NCBI GenBank assembly: GCA_944346885.1
Contig: CALVMR010000030.1
Location: 1-53,007 of the forward strand
From: an uncultured Clostridia bacterium
GTDB lineage: Bacteria > Bacillota > Clostridia > Christensenellales > Borkfalkiaceae
Direction: 5' to 3'
DNA length: 53,007 nucleotides
In this document: in pieces, positions 25,940 through 33,537 of the stretch
Layout: every line of letters begins with the position of its first letter
Numbering within the stretch: the first letter of the stretch is position 1
Position numbers and translations under genes: made by a program
The notes under the pieces: generated by a model
Database searches by the model: none
Told to the model about the DNA's origin: nothing
Seen by the model: the letters and a program-made list of their open reading frames with translations, nothing else

Positions 25940-25965
25940 TCTCAGACCGTCTGAGAGGGTTTTTT
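25940..25965 (+). terminator. Terminator-like hairpin in the non-coding region
   Basis: TCTCAG (25940-25945) pairs with CTGAGA (25951-25956), followed by GGG and six T. No gene ends here; a non-coding transcript from the parS region is possible but unsupported by a clear promoter. Confidence 0.3.
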
Positions 25966-26256
25966 GAAAAGCGATTTTTGTGCCCGGTTTTCCAAATTTT
26001 ATGCAAAAAACAGCCGTATAAATACCATACGCAAGGCATTGCAACATGAAAAATACAAGCCTTGACCTAAGCGCTTGAATCATAAAAGCAATATCGTACC
26101 ATACGCAGGAAAAATCGAGCAAACATGCAAAGGTTTTGCCACCGTTTGGGATGATCTTGGCAAAAAGGGAGAAAAATCAATGCGGTGACTACTTTGCGCC
26201 GAAATTTCTTTGAAAAAATCAATAACGAGCGCGAATGCAATTTGAAACGCAAACAA

Positions 26257-26288
26257 TGCATGCGCTATTGTTGTTTATAGCGCATGCA
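26257..26288. repeat. 12-bp inverted repeat
   Basis: TGCATGCGCTAT (26257-26268) and its exact complement at 26277-26288 with an 8-base loop. No T tract follows. Function unknown; it could be a protein-binding site or a cruciform in the origin region. Confidence 0.6.
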
Positions 26289-26703
26289 ATTAAGGCGCAA
26301 ACACCAAAGCGAGCGCAAAATTAAATTTTGCAAACCGACTCGAACAAGGGAATTGCAGGTATACCGCATACAAAATTTGGCAATACCATACCCGCTTGTT
26401 CAAAACCAAAAAAATGCGGCTGACCGAATGAACAATAACTGCTACCGAACGCCAAACCGCAAACGTGCTTGCCGATGGCGACAACGTATTCGAGAGCAGA
26501 AGAGCAAGCCGCCAATAAGCGAAAAACCACACGCAAAATGCAGATAAAGTGTCTGCGCCGAAAAATATAAACGGCGCACACAAACATGCGGCGCAAACGC
26601 CAAATCGCCGCGCCGCCAAATTTTTAATAGTAGCGTGCTTTAAAAACAAAGTGCAAATAAAAAAATCACCGCACAAACAAAGCGGCAAAAAGGGGAACAT
26701 ACT

Positions 26704-27258
26704 ATGGAATATTGCTTCAACGTATACAACAAAATGGCGCCGACGGGCATCGTGCTCGCGCTCGGCAAGCTGGTCAAAAGCACTGCTCTGCCCGTTGTTT
26801 TATGCATCGGTTCCGATCTTGCCATCGGAGACAGTTTAGGACCCGTCTGTGGCACGCTGCTGCGCAAAAAAAAGTGTGCCGACCTGTTTGTTTACGGCAC
26901 ATTGAAAAAAACGATCACCGCAAAGGAGATCAAATATATGAACGATTTCCTCCGCGAAACGCATCCGTCCAGCCCGATCTTGGCGATCGACGCGGCGGTG
27001 GGGGACGCCGGCGATATCGGGCTGATCAAGGTCACCAATACGGGCGTGCGGCCGGGGCTGGGAGCAAACAAGCGGCTGGGCAAGATCGGCGACGTGGGCA
27101 TTTTGGGCATCGTTGCCGAACGCTCGGTCTTCAACTACTCTCTGCTCAATTTAACGCGGCTGGATCTTGTGTACCGCATGGCGGAGATCATCGCCGAAGG
27201 CGTTGCAAATTATACGGCAAAATCGTACTTTTGCCCGGTACAGGAGGCCGCCGTATGA
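26704..27258 (+). CDS. yyaC: YyaC-family sporulation protein (DUF1256)
   Basis: 184 residues. Start supported by AGGGGA 7 bases upstream. The motifs LPVVLCIGSDLAIGDSLGPV, ILAIDAAVGDAGDIG and RPGLGANKRLGKIGDVGILG match the YyaC family, which is related in fold to the germination protease GPR and hydrogenase maturation peptidases; the two conserved Asp regions (GSD..GDSLGP and IDAAVGD) are present. In Bacillus subtilis yyaC neighbours spo0J, and here it lies on the far side of the parS cluster. It suggests a spore-forming ancestry, though not by itself that this organism sporulates. It is one of few plus-strand genes on the left side of the origin region. Confidence 0.9.
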   Translation: MEYCFNVYNKMAPTGIVLALGKLVKSTALPVVLCIGSDLAIGDSLGPVCGTLLRKKKCADLFVYGTLKKTITAKEIKYMNDFLRETHPSSPILAIDAAVGDAGDIGLIKVTNTGVRPGLGANKRLGKIGDVGILGIVAERSVFNYSLLNLTRLDLVYRMAEIIAEGVANYTAKSYFCPVQEAAV

Positions 27259-27422
27259 CCCGAACGTTTCAAAAATATTACCGCGTTCTCGCATTTTTTA
27301 ATAAATTCCGCCGCGTTCGGCGCAAAAAATTTTTGCCTGCGCCCTCTTCGCAAAAATCATAAATATGAAGAATCTAACTTTTTAAACAAACGGAAACAGA
27401 AAACCAAATTATCGGACGGCGC

Positions 27423-27455
27423 AACCGCCCTGCGGCATTTTGCCGCAGGGCGGTT
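27423..27455 (+). terminator. Terminator-like hairpin after yyaC
   Basis: A 15-bp perfect stem AACCGCCCTGCGGCA (27423-27437) with its complement at 27441-27455, 3-base loop, then CTTCTT. The poor T tract makes efficiency uncertain. It is 165 bases after the yyaC stop. Confidence 0.5.
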
Positions 27456-27681
27456 CTTCTACAAAAACAAAAATATCTTTTCATGCCGCACGCTGTGAAA
27501 ACAGACGTAAAATTATCCCGTTCAGCGTCGCAAAACCGTGAAAAAATACGTCCTACCGTTCTGCGCGGCAGAAGGCTCTGCGGCGGGCACAACGCGCGCA
27601 AAGCGACGCCCAATCGGCTGCTTGCGCAAGCGGTTATTTTCCCGCGGAGATATCCGTTAAACGAATGCCGTTGAAGTCGGC

Positions 27682-27823
27682 AAACACGCAAACGAGTTTT
27701 GCGCGCCGCCCGCCGCTGCTATGGGATCGATAAACATGCGAACGGGCTTTGCACGCCGTCCGCCGCCGCTATGGGATCAGTAAACACGCAAACACGCTTT
27801 GCACGCCGCCCACGGCTGCTATG
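27682..27823. repeat. Three 50-bp tandem repeats
   Basis: Three copies (starting at 27682, 27732 and 27782) of a unit that begins AAACAYGCRAAC and contains TTTGCACGCCGYCCGCCGCY and GCTATGGGATC. Copies 1 and 2 are about 85 percent alike; copy 3 diverges after the GCTATG. They lie in the gene-free stretch 27259-27859, which otherwise holds only the hairpin at 27423. Confidence 0.8.
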
Positions 27824-27859
27824 CAGCTCTGATTACGGCAAAAATCACCGCAAGCCCGT

Positions 27860-28363
27860 TCAGCGGTCCTCCGGTTTATATAGCGAACCGCAGTAGGGGC
27901 ATACGGGGCGCGGATCGGTCATCTTATACACGACCTTTCCGCCGCAATTGGGGCACATCCCTTCCAGCACGCGCTCTTCAAAGGAGAGCGCCGCATTGGG
28001 CAGCAAACGGTCTCCGTCTCTCTTAAAACCCGTAAAATACCCCTTTTGGAAGCAAACATCCAGCTTGTGCCGCACCGTTTTTTCGCGCATGGCGAGCTGC
28101 TGCGCCAATTCCTGCACCGAATAGAGGTGTTCGGTATAAACGGCGCTCACAAACCGATACATCGCCCGGCAGGAAGCATAATGTACCCAAAGCAGGGGCG
28201 TACCGTAAAAGCCGAGCACCACAAACCCGATCCCCACGCCGAGCATCGCCCACCAGCCCCGCGTTGCCCCCACAACGAGCAGCGGGATCCCGCCGACGCA
28301 CAAAACGCTGAACAAAAATGCCAAAATAAGACTTCTTTTGCATGCACGTTTCACCTTATCCAT
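27860..28363 (-). CDS. Membrane protein with winged-helix-like segment and C-terminal zinc ribbon
   Basis: 167 residues from ATG 28363. Two membrane helices (SLILAFLFSVLCVGGIPLLV and the next, WWAMLGVGIGFVVLGFYG) are followed by a cytoplasmic part with YSVQELAQQLAMREKTVRHK, which looks like a winged helix-turn-helix, and a C-terminal zinc ribbon (CPNCGGK..CPYCGSLY). I do not recognise a named family. It lies 5 bases after the SLOG gene and is probably co-transcribed with it and rsmG. It may be a membrane-bound regulator. The zinc-ribbon layout recalls those in the 45.8-51 kb operon but no direct link is visible. Confidence 0.75.
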   Translation of the reverse strand: MDKVKRACKRSLILAFLFSVLCVGGIPLLVVGATRGWWAMLGVGIGFVVLGFYGTPLLWVHYASCRAMYRFVSAVYTEHLYSVQELAQQLAMREKTVRHKLDVCFQKGYFTGFKRDGDRLLPNAALSFEERVLEGMCPNCGGKVVYKMTDPRPVCPYCGSLYKPEDR

Positions 28364-28368
28364 CGCCT

Positions 28369-28824
28369 TTACTCCACAAAATACACCGGTTTTTCCATAC
28401 GGAGCGCATATTGCACCGTATAATAGGTTCCGCCCTTTTTCAAATCCTTTTGCCAATATGCCAACACTTCGTCGCAATGTTCGACCATAAAGCGGTTCCG
28501 CTCGAACATACAGCCGTTTTTATACCGTTCGTACAGGGTAACGCAATCGTCGCACTGCCGCAAAAGCGCCTCGTACCGCCTGCGTGCCGACGGAGAAAAT
28601 TTGCTGCTTTGGTCCGCACAGGGGATACAGGCAACAAGCCGCAGCGGGTATGTTTCCTTTAAAAGAGCGATCGTTTCTCCGCAGAGGAGATCGAACCCCA
28701 AAGCCATGCCGCACAAAAACGTATCCGTACCCGCCTTTATCCGCTCTTTTAACGCCTCTGCCAGCCGTTCTTTTGAAAAATCGCCGCGCAAAACGCGGTG
28801 CCCTGTTACCGCACAGATCCGCAT
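28369..28824 (-). CDS. SLOG-family protein (DUF1273/YpsA-like)
   Basis: 151 residues from ATG 28824 (AGAGG 8 bases upstream). MRICAVTGHR at the start, followed by CGMALGFDLLCGETI and a helix LKETYPLRLVACIPC, is the Rossmann-like SLOG fold that binds nucleotides or their derivatives. The distal part (CDDCVTLYERYKNGCMFERN, FMVEHCDEVLAYWQKD) matches the DUF1273/YpsA branch. Family members bind nucleotide-derived ligands in stress or conflict contexts, but function in Clostridia is unknown. One base separates it from the rsmG stop, so it is co-transcribed. Confidence 0.85.
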   Translation of the reverse strand: MRICAVTGHRVLRGDFSKERLAEALKERIKAGTDTFLCGMALGFDLLCGETIALLKETYPLRLVACIPCADQSSKFSPSARRRYEALLRQCDDCVTLYERYKNGCMFERNRFMVEHCDEVLAYWQKDLKKGGTYYTVQYALRMEKPVYFVE

Positions 28825-28825
28825 G

Positions 28826-29527
28826 TCAGTTTCCTCTCTTTTTGCATCCCAGCGGATCGCTCCGTTCCTTTCCGCGCCCGCGCGGATACTCCGCGGGGGT
28901 GGTGCGCACCTTTTCGGCAACAAACAGCGTGCGTCTCTCTCCCCCGTCCAAACAAAATTCTTCCGCAGCGCTCTGCCGCAGCCCCAAAAGCCGCAGCGCC
29001 TGCCCCGCTTCGGCGATCTCTTCTTCCGCCCGCGCCTTATACGCCACAAACCTTCCGCCCACCCGAATAAGCGGCGCGCAATATTCGGCAAGCGTTGCAA
29101 GCCGCGCCACGGCGCGGGCGGTGCACACGTCAAACCTCTCCCGAAACGCCTTATCCCGCCCCGCGTCTTCGGCGCGCACGGCATGCACGGCTGCCGGCAG
29201 TTTGAGTTTATCCACAACTGCACACAGAAACGCGCACTTTTTTTGCGAACTTTCAAACAAATCAAAATGCAGATCGCTTCGCACGATCATAAGCGGGATC
29301 GAAGGAAATCCGCCGCCCGAACCGACTTCCGCACAGCGCGCATTCTGCGGGAAATACCCTTCCCCCGTCAAACTGTCATAAAAATGCTTTTTATAACAGT
29401 CATCTCGGTCTAAAATACGCGTGATATTGAATTTTTTATTCCAGCCGACAAGCATATCGTAAAACACGGCAAACTTTTCTCCGCTTTCGCCCGCCGCCAG
29501 CGCCTGTTCCGCCCGCTCCTTTTCCAT
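28826..29527 (-). CDS. rsmG: 16S rRNA (guanine527-N7)-methyltransferase RsmG (GidB)
   Basis: 233 residues from ATG 29527. The SAM-binding motif CAEVGSGGGFPSIPLMI and the RsmG motif KFNITRI are present, with TARAVARLATLAEYC in the middle and a Lys-rich end. It methylates G527 in 16S rRNA. The start is unusual: a TATAAT -10 with an extended TG lies only 6 bases upstream (29534-29539), so the mRNA may begin at the ATG with no leader. rsmG commonly flanks parAB in Bacillota; here parAB is 4.6 kb away on the same strand. Confidence 0.95.
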   Translation of the reverse strand: MEKERAEQALAAGESGEKFAVFYDMLVGWNKKFNITRILDRDDCYKKHFYDSLTGEGYFPQNARCAEVGSGGGFPSIPLMIVRSDLHFDLFESSQKKCAFLCAVVDKLKLPAAVHAVRAEDAGRDKAFRERFDVCTARAVARLATLAEYCAPLIRVGGRFVAYKARAEEEIAEAGQALRLLGLRQSAAEEFCLDGGERRTLFVAEKVRTTPAEYPRGRGKERSDPLGCKKRGN

Positions 29528-29533
29528 ACGCCC

Positions 29534-29562
29534 ATTATAGCACATTTTTTTCGGCATTGCTA
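29534..29562 (-). promoter_or_regulatory. Extended -10 promoter of rsmG, possibly leaderless
   Basis: The minus strand reads TGCTATAAT (-10 at 29534-29539). The -35 at 17 bases is weak (TAGCAA). Only GGGCGT separates the -10 from the ATG at 29527. Confidence 0.55.
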
Positions 29563-29781
29563 CTTTTTCACAGCCTTTGCCCGCAATGTTCCTTCGTGTG
29601 GAAGGATCGTGTTTATTTGTGCATTTCTTCCTTTTTTCGCCCCTTTCTTCCTCCCTTTTTCTTCTTTTTTTTGCAAAATGCGACCTCTCTTCCCACAAAT
29701 CCACTTTCTTTTCCCATGCTTTTGCACAGGTTTTCCCCCGAATTTCCACCTCTTTTTTTTGCGCTTTCTCCCCGCTTTTTC

Positions 29782-29810
29782 TTGCTTTTTGCCCCCTTTT
29801 CTACTATAAT
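29782..29810 (+). promoter_or_regulatory. dnaN promoter
   Basis: TTGCTT (29782-29787), a 17-base spacer and TATAAT (29805-29810), 122 bases before the dnaN ATG. Confidence 0.7.
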
Positions 29811-29931
29811 AATAGCAGTTGCGGGCAGCGCGCAAAAGCCTGTTCACATTTCCACCGAGCTTATTATTACTCTACCATAAGATAAAAAATAAAATTATAA
29901 ATCTTTTACGGGCGGTAAGGAGGAACCATTC

Positions 29932-31029
29932 ATGAAGATCGTTTGCGAAGGCGTAGAACTTTCCGACGCGGTTGGCAAGGTCGTAAAAGCATGCAGCGTA
30001 CGCACGACCAATCCGCTGCTGGAATGCATAAAAATAACGGCGGAGAACGTCGGGCTCATCCTGCTCGCCACCGACGGAGAATTATCCATTCAAAAAAAGA
30101 TCAAGGCAGACGTGCTGGAAGAGGGCAGCGTCTGCGTGCCCGGCAAGTATTTTGCGGAATTTGTAAAGCGTTTGGAACGCGAACAGATCTCCCTTTTTAC
30201 GGAAGGGGATACTTTGCAGATCCGCTATGCGGATTCGGAGAGCAGCTTGCAGACCCTTTCCGCCGAAGATTTTCCGCGCGTGGATGCGGTGATCGAAGAA
30301 AAGCGCATCGCCCTTTCCTCCAAAAATTTGAAAGATCTGATCGCAAAGACTATTTTTTGCTGCGCGCAGGACGATTCGCGCCCCGTACTCAAAGGCTGCC
30401 TCATCCAGGCGCAGGAGGGGATGATCCGTTTTACCGCGCTGGACGGGTACCGCATGGCGGTGTGTGAAAAAAATCTCGACGAGATCCGCGGGGAGATAAA
30501 GATCGTTTGCCCCGGCAGGGCGCTTGCGGAGATCGCGCGTATGCTCGGCGGCGACGAGGAGCAAACGGAGATCTTCGTGCAAAACAATGCGCTTCGCATC
30601 AGCATTGAAAATACGGTGCTGACCGCCCGCCTGTACGAGGGAGAATTTGTGAACGTGGCAAACATCGTACCGCACGAGTTTTCCAGCGAAGTGGTGGCGG
30701 ACCGCGGCACGCTTGCCGAAAGCGTAGAGCGCGCCGCCGTGCTTGCCCGCACCGATAAGAGCAGCATCGTCGTCTTCGATATCAAGGAAGACAGCATGAA
30801 CATCACGTCAAAAACATCCGTCGGCAGCGTAGACGAATCGGTGCGCATCCTGCTGGAAGGAAAGGACGTGACCATTGCGCTCAACAGCAAGTATGTGAGC
30901 GAGTGCATTGCCGCCGTAACGGACGAAAAGATCCGCATCGGGCTCAACGGCGCCGTTTCTCCCTGCGTGATCACCCCCGTTACGGGCGAAGAATTTTTGT
31001 ACCTCATCCTCCCCGTGCGTACGTCGTAA
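29932..31029 (+). CDS. dnaN: DNA polymerase III beta subunit (sliding clamp)
   Basis: 365 residues with AAGGAGG before the ATG. The three-domain clamp is recognisable from start (MKIVCEGVELSDAVGKVVKA), CIKITAENVGLILLATDGEL, the second-domain SRPVLKGCLIQ and DGYRMAVCE, and the C-terminal IRIGLNGAVSPCVITPVTG with the hydrophobic pocket and a LPVR end. It encircles DNA and tethers polymerase and repair partners. It is normally the second gene after dnaA; here it stands alone next to rpmH, with no dnaA visible in the window. Its own promoter is at 29782-29810. Confidence 0.98.
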   Translation: MKIVCEGVELSDAVGKVVKACSVRTTNPLLECIKITAENVGLILLATDGELSIQKKIKADVLEEGSVCVPGKYFAEFVKRLEREQISLFTEGDTLQIRYADSESSLQTLSAEDFPRVDAVIEEKRIALSSKNLKDLIAKTIFCCAQDDSRPVLKGCLIQAQEGMIRFTALDGYRMAVCEKNLDEIRGEIKIVCPGRALAEIARMLGGDEEQTEIFVQNNALRISIENTVLTARLYEGEFVNVANIVPHEFSSEVVADRGTLAESVERAAVLARTDKSSIVVFDIKEDSMNITSKTSVGSVDESVRILLEGKDVTIALNSKYVSECIAAVTDEKIRIGLNGAVSPCVITPVTGEEFLYLILPVRTS

Positions 31030-31082
31030 AAAAAATCGGCGCCGTATGCGGGAGAAAATAGGGGCGCGCGGCAGAAAATCGA

Positions 31083-31112
31083 TTGACAGAGCGCAAAGTT
31101 CTCATGTATAAT
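31083..31112 (+). promoter_or_regulatory. rpmH-rnpA promoter
   Basis: TTGACA (31083-31088), an 18-base spacer and TATAAT (31107-31112), about 67 bases before rpmH. Both hexamers are perfect consensus. Confidence 0.85.
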
Positions 31113-31179
31113 GGCTAGGATACACTGTTTCCTTTATATAGAAGAAAAGGAAAAATAAAATACAGGCAGGAGTAAAAAA

Positions 31180-31314
31180 ATGAAGAGGACCTATCAGCCG
31201 AAAAAGAGGCAGAGGAGCAAAGTACACGGGTTCCGCCAGAGGATGAAGACGCAGGGCGGAAGAAAAACGCTCAAACGCCGCCGCAACAAGGGCAGGAAAA
31301 AGCTCTCCGCGTAA
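31180..31314 (+). CDS. rpmH: 50S ribosomal protein L34
   Basis: 44 residues, too short for most gene finders: [18 protein letters not shown] at the start, then [17 protein letters not shown] and a KGRKKLSA end, diagnostic of L34. CAGGAG is 7 bases upstream. It is part of the large subunit. rnpA follows 24 bases downstream as in nearly all bacteria. Confidence 0.98.
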   Translation: MKRTYQPKKRQRSKVHGFRQRMKTQGGRKTLKRRRNKGRKKLSA

Positions 31315-31338
31315 CGGTTGCAAAGAAAAAGGTGCACG

Positions 31339-31686
31339 GTGTATACGCGGATAAAAAAGAACAATGACTTTAAAAAGTTGTTTTCAAGGGGAAAAAAATA
31401 TTTTTCCCCTGCTTTAATTATTCTGTATATGCCGTCGGAAAGCCTTTCCATGGGAGTGTGCGTAAGCAAAAAGCACGGAAAGAGCGTGCAGCGCAACCGC
31501 ATCAAACGGCTTTTGCGCGAGGCGTTCCGCAGCGAAGCCGCCGCATACGGCGGCGCAAACGTTGCCGTGCTGCTGCTTCCGAGGCAGGCGCAGGAATATT
31601 CGCTTGCCGTTTTTAAGCGGTGCATCCGCTCTTTTTTTGAAAAGGCTGCCCCGCGCGGGGGGGAACGGTGCGCAAAGCAAGGTTGA
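31339..31686 (+). CDS. rnpA: Ribonuclease P protein component
   Basis: 115 residues from GTG 31339, chosen because AAAGG lies at the right distance and the protein then begins [20 protein letters not shown] as in other RnpA proteins. A TTG at 31318 would add 7 residues. The RNR box is present as [12 protein letters not shown] (preceded by KKHGKSVQR). It binds RNase P RNA and helps cleave tRNA 5' leaders. Its end overlaps the yidD start by 19 bases, so the two are translationally coupled. Confidence 0.95.
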   Translation: MYTRIKKNNDFKKLFSRGKKYFSPALIILYMPSESLSMGVCVSKKHGKSVQRNRIKRLLREAFRSEAAAYGGANVAVLLLPRQAQEYSLAVFKRCIRSFFEKAAPRGGERCAKQG

Positions 31687-31955
31687 TTTGGAAAACACTG
31701 CGCAAAACGGTGCTGTATCCGTTTGTAAAAGTGTTTTTGATGCATCTGATCGTATGGTACCAGAGGTATTTTTCCAAACAGACCTGTATGTTCCGCCCCA
31801 CCTGTTCGCAGTACATGCTGGAAGCGATCAACAACCACGGCGTGCCGATCGGCTTACTGCTCGGAACGTGGCGCATCTTGCGCTGCAACCCCTTTACCAA
31901 GGGCGGGTACGACCCCGTGCCCGAAAATTATTTCAAAGTGCGCTGGCTGTATTGA
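31668..31955 (+). CDS. yidD: Membrane protein insertion efficiency factor YidD
   Basis: 95 residues from GTG 31668, overlapping rnpA. Diagnostic motifs are [25 protein letters not shown], and [19 protein letters not shown], with the conserved Cys residues of the family. A short N-terminal amphipathic or membrane helix ([17 protein letters not shown]) precedes them. It aids YidC-dependent insertion of membrane proteins. The order rpmH-rnpA-yidD-yidC-khpB is the standard bacterial arrangement. Confidence 0.97.
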   Translation: MRKARLIWKTLRKTVLYPFVKVFLMHLIVWYQRYFSKQTCMFRPTCSQYMLEAINNHGVPIGLLLGTWRILRCNPFTKGGYDPVPENYFKVRWLY

Positions 31956-31980
31956 GCGGCGCACAGCGAGGGATTTTGTT

Positions 31981-33465
31981 TTGGAATTGACCCTTTTGCG
32001 GGAGACCTTTGCCGTCGCGTTGGATTGGCTCGGCTCCGTTATACAATGGCTGATCGGCATCGGCTCCATCGTCGGCGTCGGCATCATTCTCTTTACCGTT
32101 ATTTTAAAGACGGTGATGCTGCCGCTGGACGCCTTTTCCAAGGTAAAAATGAGGAAAAACAACCTCAAAATGGAAAAGATGCGCCCGCAGCTGGAAAAAC
32201 TGCAAAAACAGTACGCCAACGATAAGCAGGCATACAACATGAAGATGATGGAGCTGTACAAAAAGAACGGCTACTCCATGCTCGGCCCCTGCCTGCCCAT
32301 GATCGTAACGCTTGTCATCTTTATCTTCGTCATGAGCGCGTTCTCTTCGTATTCGGGGTATATGAACCTGCACACCTACGAGCAGATGGCGGAGGCGTAC
32401 AATACGGCGATCGTTGCCTACGGCGCCGATACGGGGGAGGACGCCGCGCCGAAGAGCGAAACGCTCAGCGAATATTACCCAGATGCGCACAACTATATCT
32501 ACACCGTATCGTATGACGACGAGGCGGCGCTGCTTTCCGTCACGTTGGAATACACCTACGAATCCGAGGACGCAACGCTCAGCGCAAGCGACCCGGAGGA
32601 CGTGGCGTTCGTGCGCGAAGAGGTGCTCGGCGGAAAAGCGTCCTCGCGCACCGCGCACTATTTTGCCAAAACCGAAGCCGTACTTGCCGCCGCCGAGAGC
32701 GAGGAAGAGCAGTTTGCGCCCCTTCGCAGCGCCGTGGATGCGCTTACCAAGGCGGGGATAACGCGGGAAAACAGCGTGGACGGAAACGGCGCGCAGAGCG
32801 ATGCCGTTTATGCGCGCACCGTCATGCAGCAGGTGGGGAGAAACGCTTCTTCTTCCATCTATCATTCGGTGCGAGACAGCTTTTTGTGGGTAGGAAACAT
32901 CTGGGAACCGGACGTTTCGTATGAGCACCCCGTCAGCCGCCCGGACGGTATGGCGGAGTACGAATACGAGTTTACGGAAACAACGTGGAATCTCGGCGCC
33001 GAAAAGACGCAGGCGAATGGATATTTTGTGCTCATCATCCTCTCCGTCGGGTTCATGTTCCTCTCGCAGTTCATCCTTTCGCGCAGCCAAAAGGCGCAAA
33101 ACGAATTGCAGACGGCGGACGGGCGCGGCAAAAAGACGCAGAAGATCATGATGATCGTCATGCCCATCATCTACGGCGTGTTCGCGTTCTTTTACAGCGC
33201 CGCGTTCACCATCTACATGATCACCAGCAGCGTGTACAACGTGGTGAGCACCCTCATCATCAACGCCATCATCGACCGCCGCTTCCGCAAGCGCGAAGAG
33301 CAGGAGATCATCGGCAAGTACAACAAGCGCGTGCCGCAAAAGGCGGTCGTTTCGGCGGGGTCGAACAGGCAGAGCGTCAACAAACAGCTCGCCCGCAAAG
33401 AAAAGCTGCGTACCTTGGAAAAAGAGAGCGCCGCGAGCAAGAAAAACAAAAAAGAAGGAAAGTAA
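31981..33465 (+). CDS. yidC: Membrane protein insertase YidC (Oxa1 family)
   Basis: 494 residues from TTG 31981, supported by GAGGGA 7 bases upstream. The Oxa1 core is visible: first helix and ILFTVILKTVMLPLDAFSKVKMRKNN, a coiled-coil hairpin (KMRPQLEKLQKQYANDKQAYN), YSMLGPCLPMIVTLVIFIFVMSAF, and helices near VLIILSVGFMFLSQFIL and IMPIIYGVFAFFYSAAFTIYM. An insertion of about 190 residues (from about 115 to 310) separates the second and third core helices; most Bacillota YidC proteins are 250-300 residues. The insertion is acidic and lacks hydrophobic segments, so it probably lies outside. No lipobox signal was seen at the start. Confidence 0.95.
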   Translation: MELTLLRETFAVALDWLGSVIQWLIGIGSIVGVGIILFTVILKTVMLPLDAFSKVKMRKNNLKMEKMRPQLEKLQKQYANDKQAYNMKMMELYKKNGYSMLGPCLPMIVTLVIFIFVMSAFSSYSGYMNLHTYEQMAEAYNTAIVAYGADTGEDAAPKSETLSEYYPDAHNYIYTVSYDDEAALLSVTLEYTYESEDATLSASDPEDVAFVREEVLGGKASSRTAHYFAKTEAVLAAAESEEEQFAPLRSAVDALTKAGITRENSVDGNGAQSDAVYARTVMQQVGRNASSSIYHSVRDSFLWVGNIWEPDVSYEHPVSRPDGMAEYEYEFTETTWNLGAEKTQANGYFVLIILSVGFMFLSQFILSRSQKAQNELQTADGRGKKTQKIMMIVMPIIYGVFAFFYSAAFTIYMITSSVYNVVSTLIINAIIDRRFRKREEQEIIGKYNKRVPQKAVVSAGSNRQSVNKQLARKEKLRTLEKESAASKKNKKEGK

Positions 33466-33537
33466 AATTTGCGCCGCATCCGCCGCGGAGCGGGGCGCAG
33501 AAAGAAAGACCGATACGGTCGGGAGGGCAAAAGACGG

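Larger units (their letters stand above)
24353..26703. other. 2.35-kb non-coding region holding the parS cluster
   Basis: I see no convincing gene between ftsH and yyaC. The left part (to about 25.2 kb) is GC-rich and contains degenerate repeats. The right part is AT-rich, with four parS sites, a terminator-like hairpin and an inverted repeat. ORFs of 60-170 codons in this stretch lack ribosome binding sites and recognisable protein features. Strand orientation of flanking genes changes across it, consistent with being close to the replication origin. Confidence 0.6.
29528..29931. other. rsmG-dnaN divergent region, candidate oriC
   Basis: A 400-bp gene-free stretch between divergent rsmG and dnaN. 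It contains two sites that match the relaxed DnaA-box consensus TTWTNCACA: TTTTTCACA (29564-29572) and TTTTGCACA (29720-29728). A perfect TTATCCACA lies just inside rsmG (29208-29216). From about 29620 to 29800 the plus strand is almost all pyrimidine, and an AT-rich segment (29865-29905) precedes dnaN. Gene orientation diverges from this area. dnaA is not beside dnaN, so the assignment is tentative. Confidence 0.4.

Noticed and set aside
26290..26700. A 136-codon minus-strand ORF in the non-coding region
   Set aside because: No RBS or homologous features; opposite a low-complexity A-rich stretch. Not annotated.
27682..27823. CRISPR array
   Set aside because: Contiguous 50-bp tandem copies without spacers.
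27860..28363. Linking the zinc-ribbon membrane protein to the TIR operon
   Set aside because: Shared zinc ribbons are common and the genes are 18 kb apart with different neighbours.
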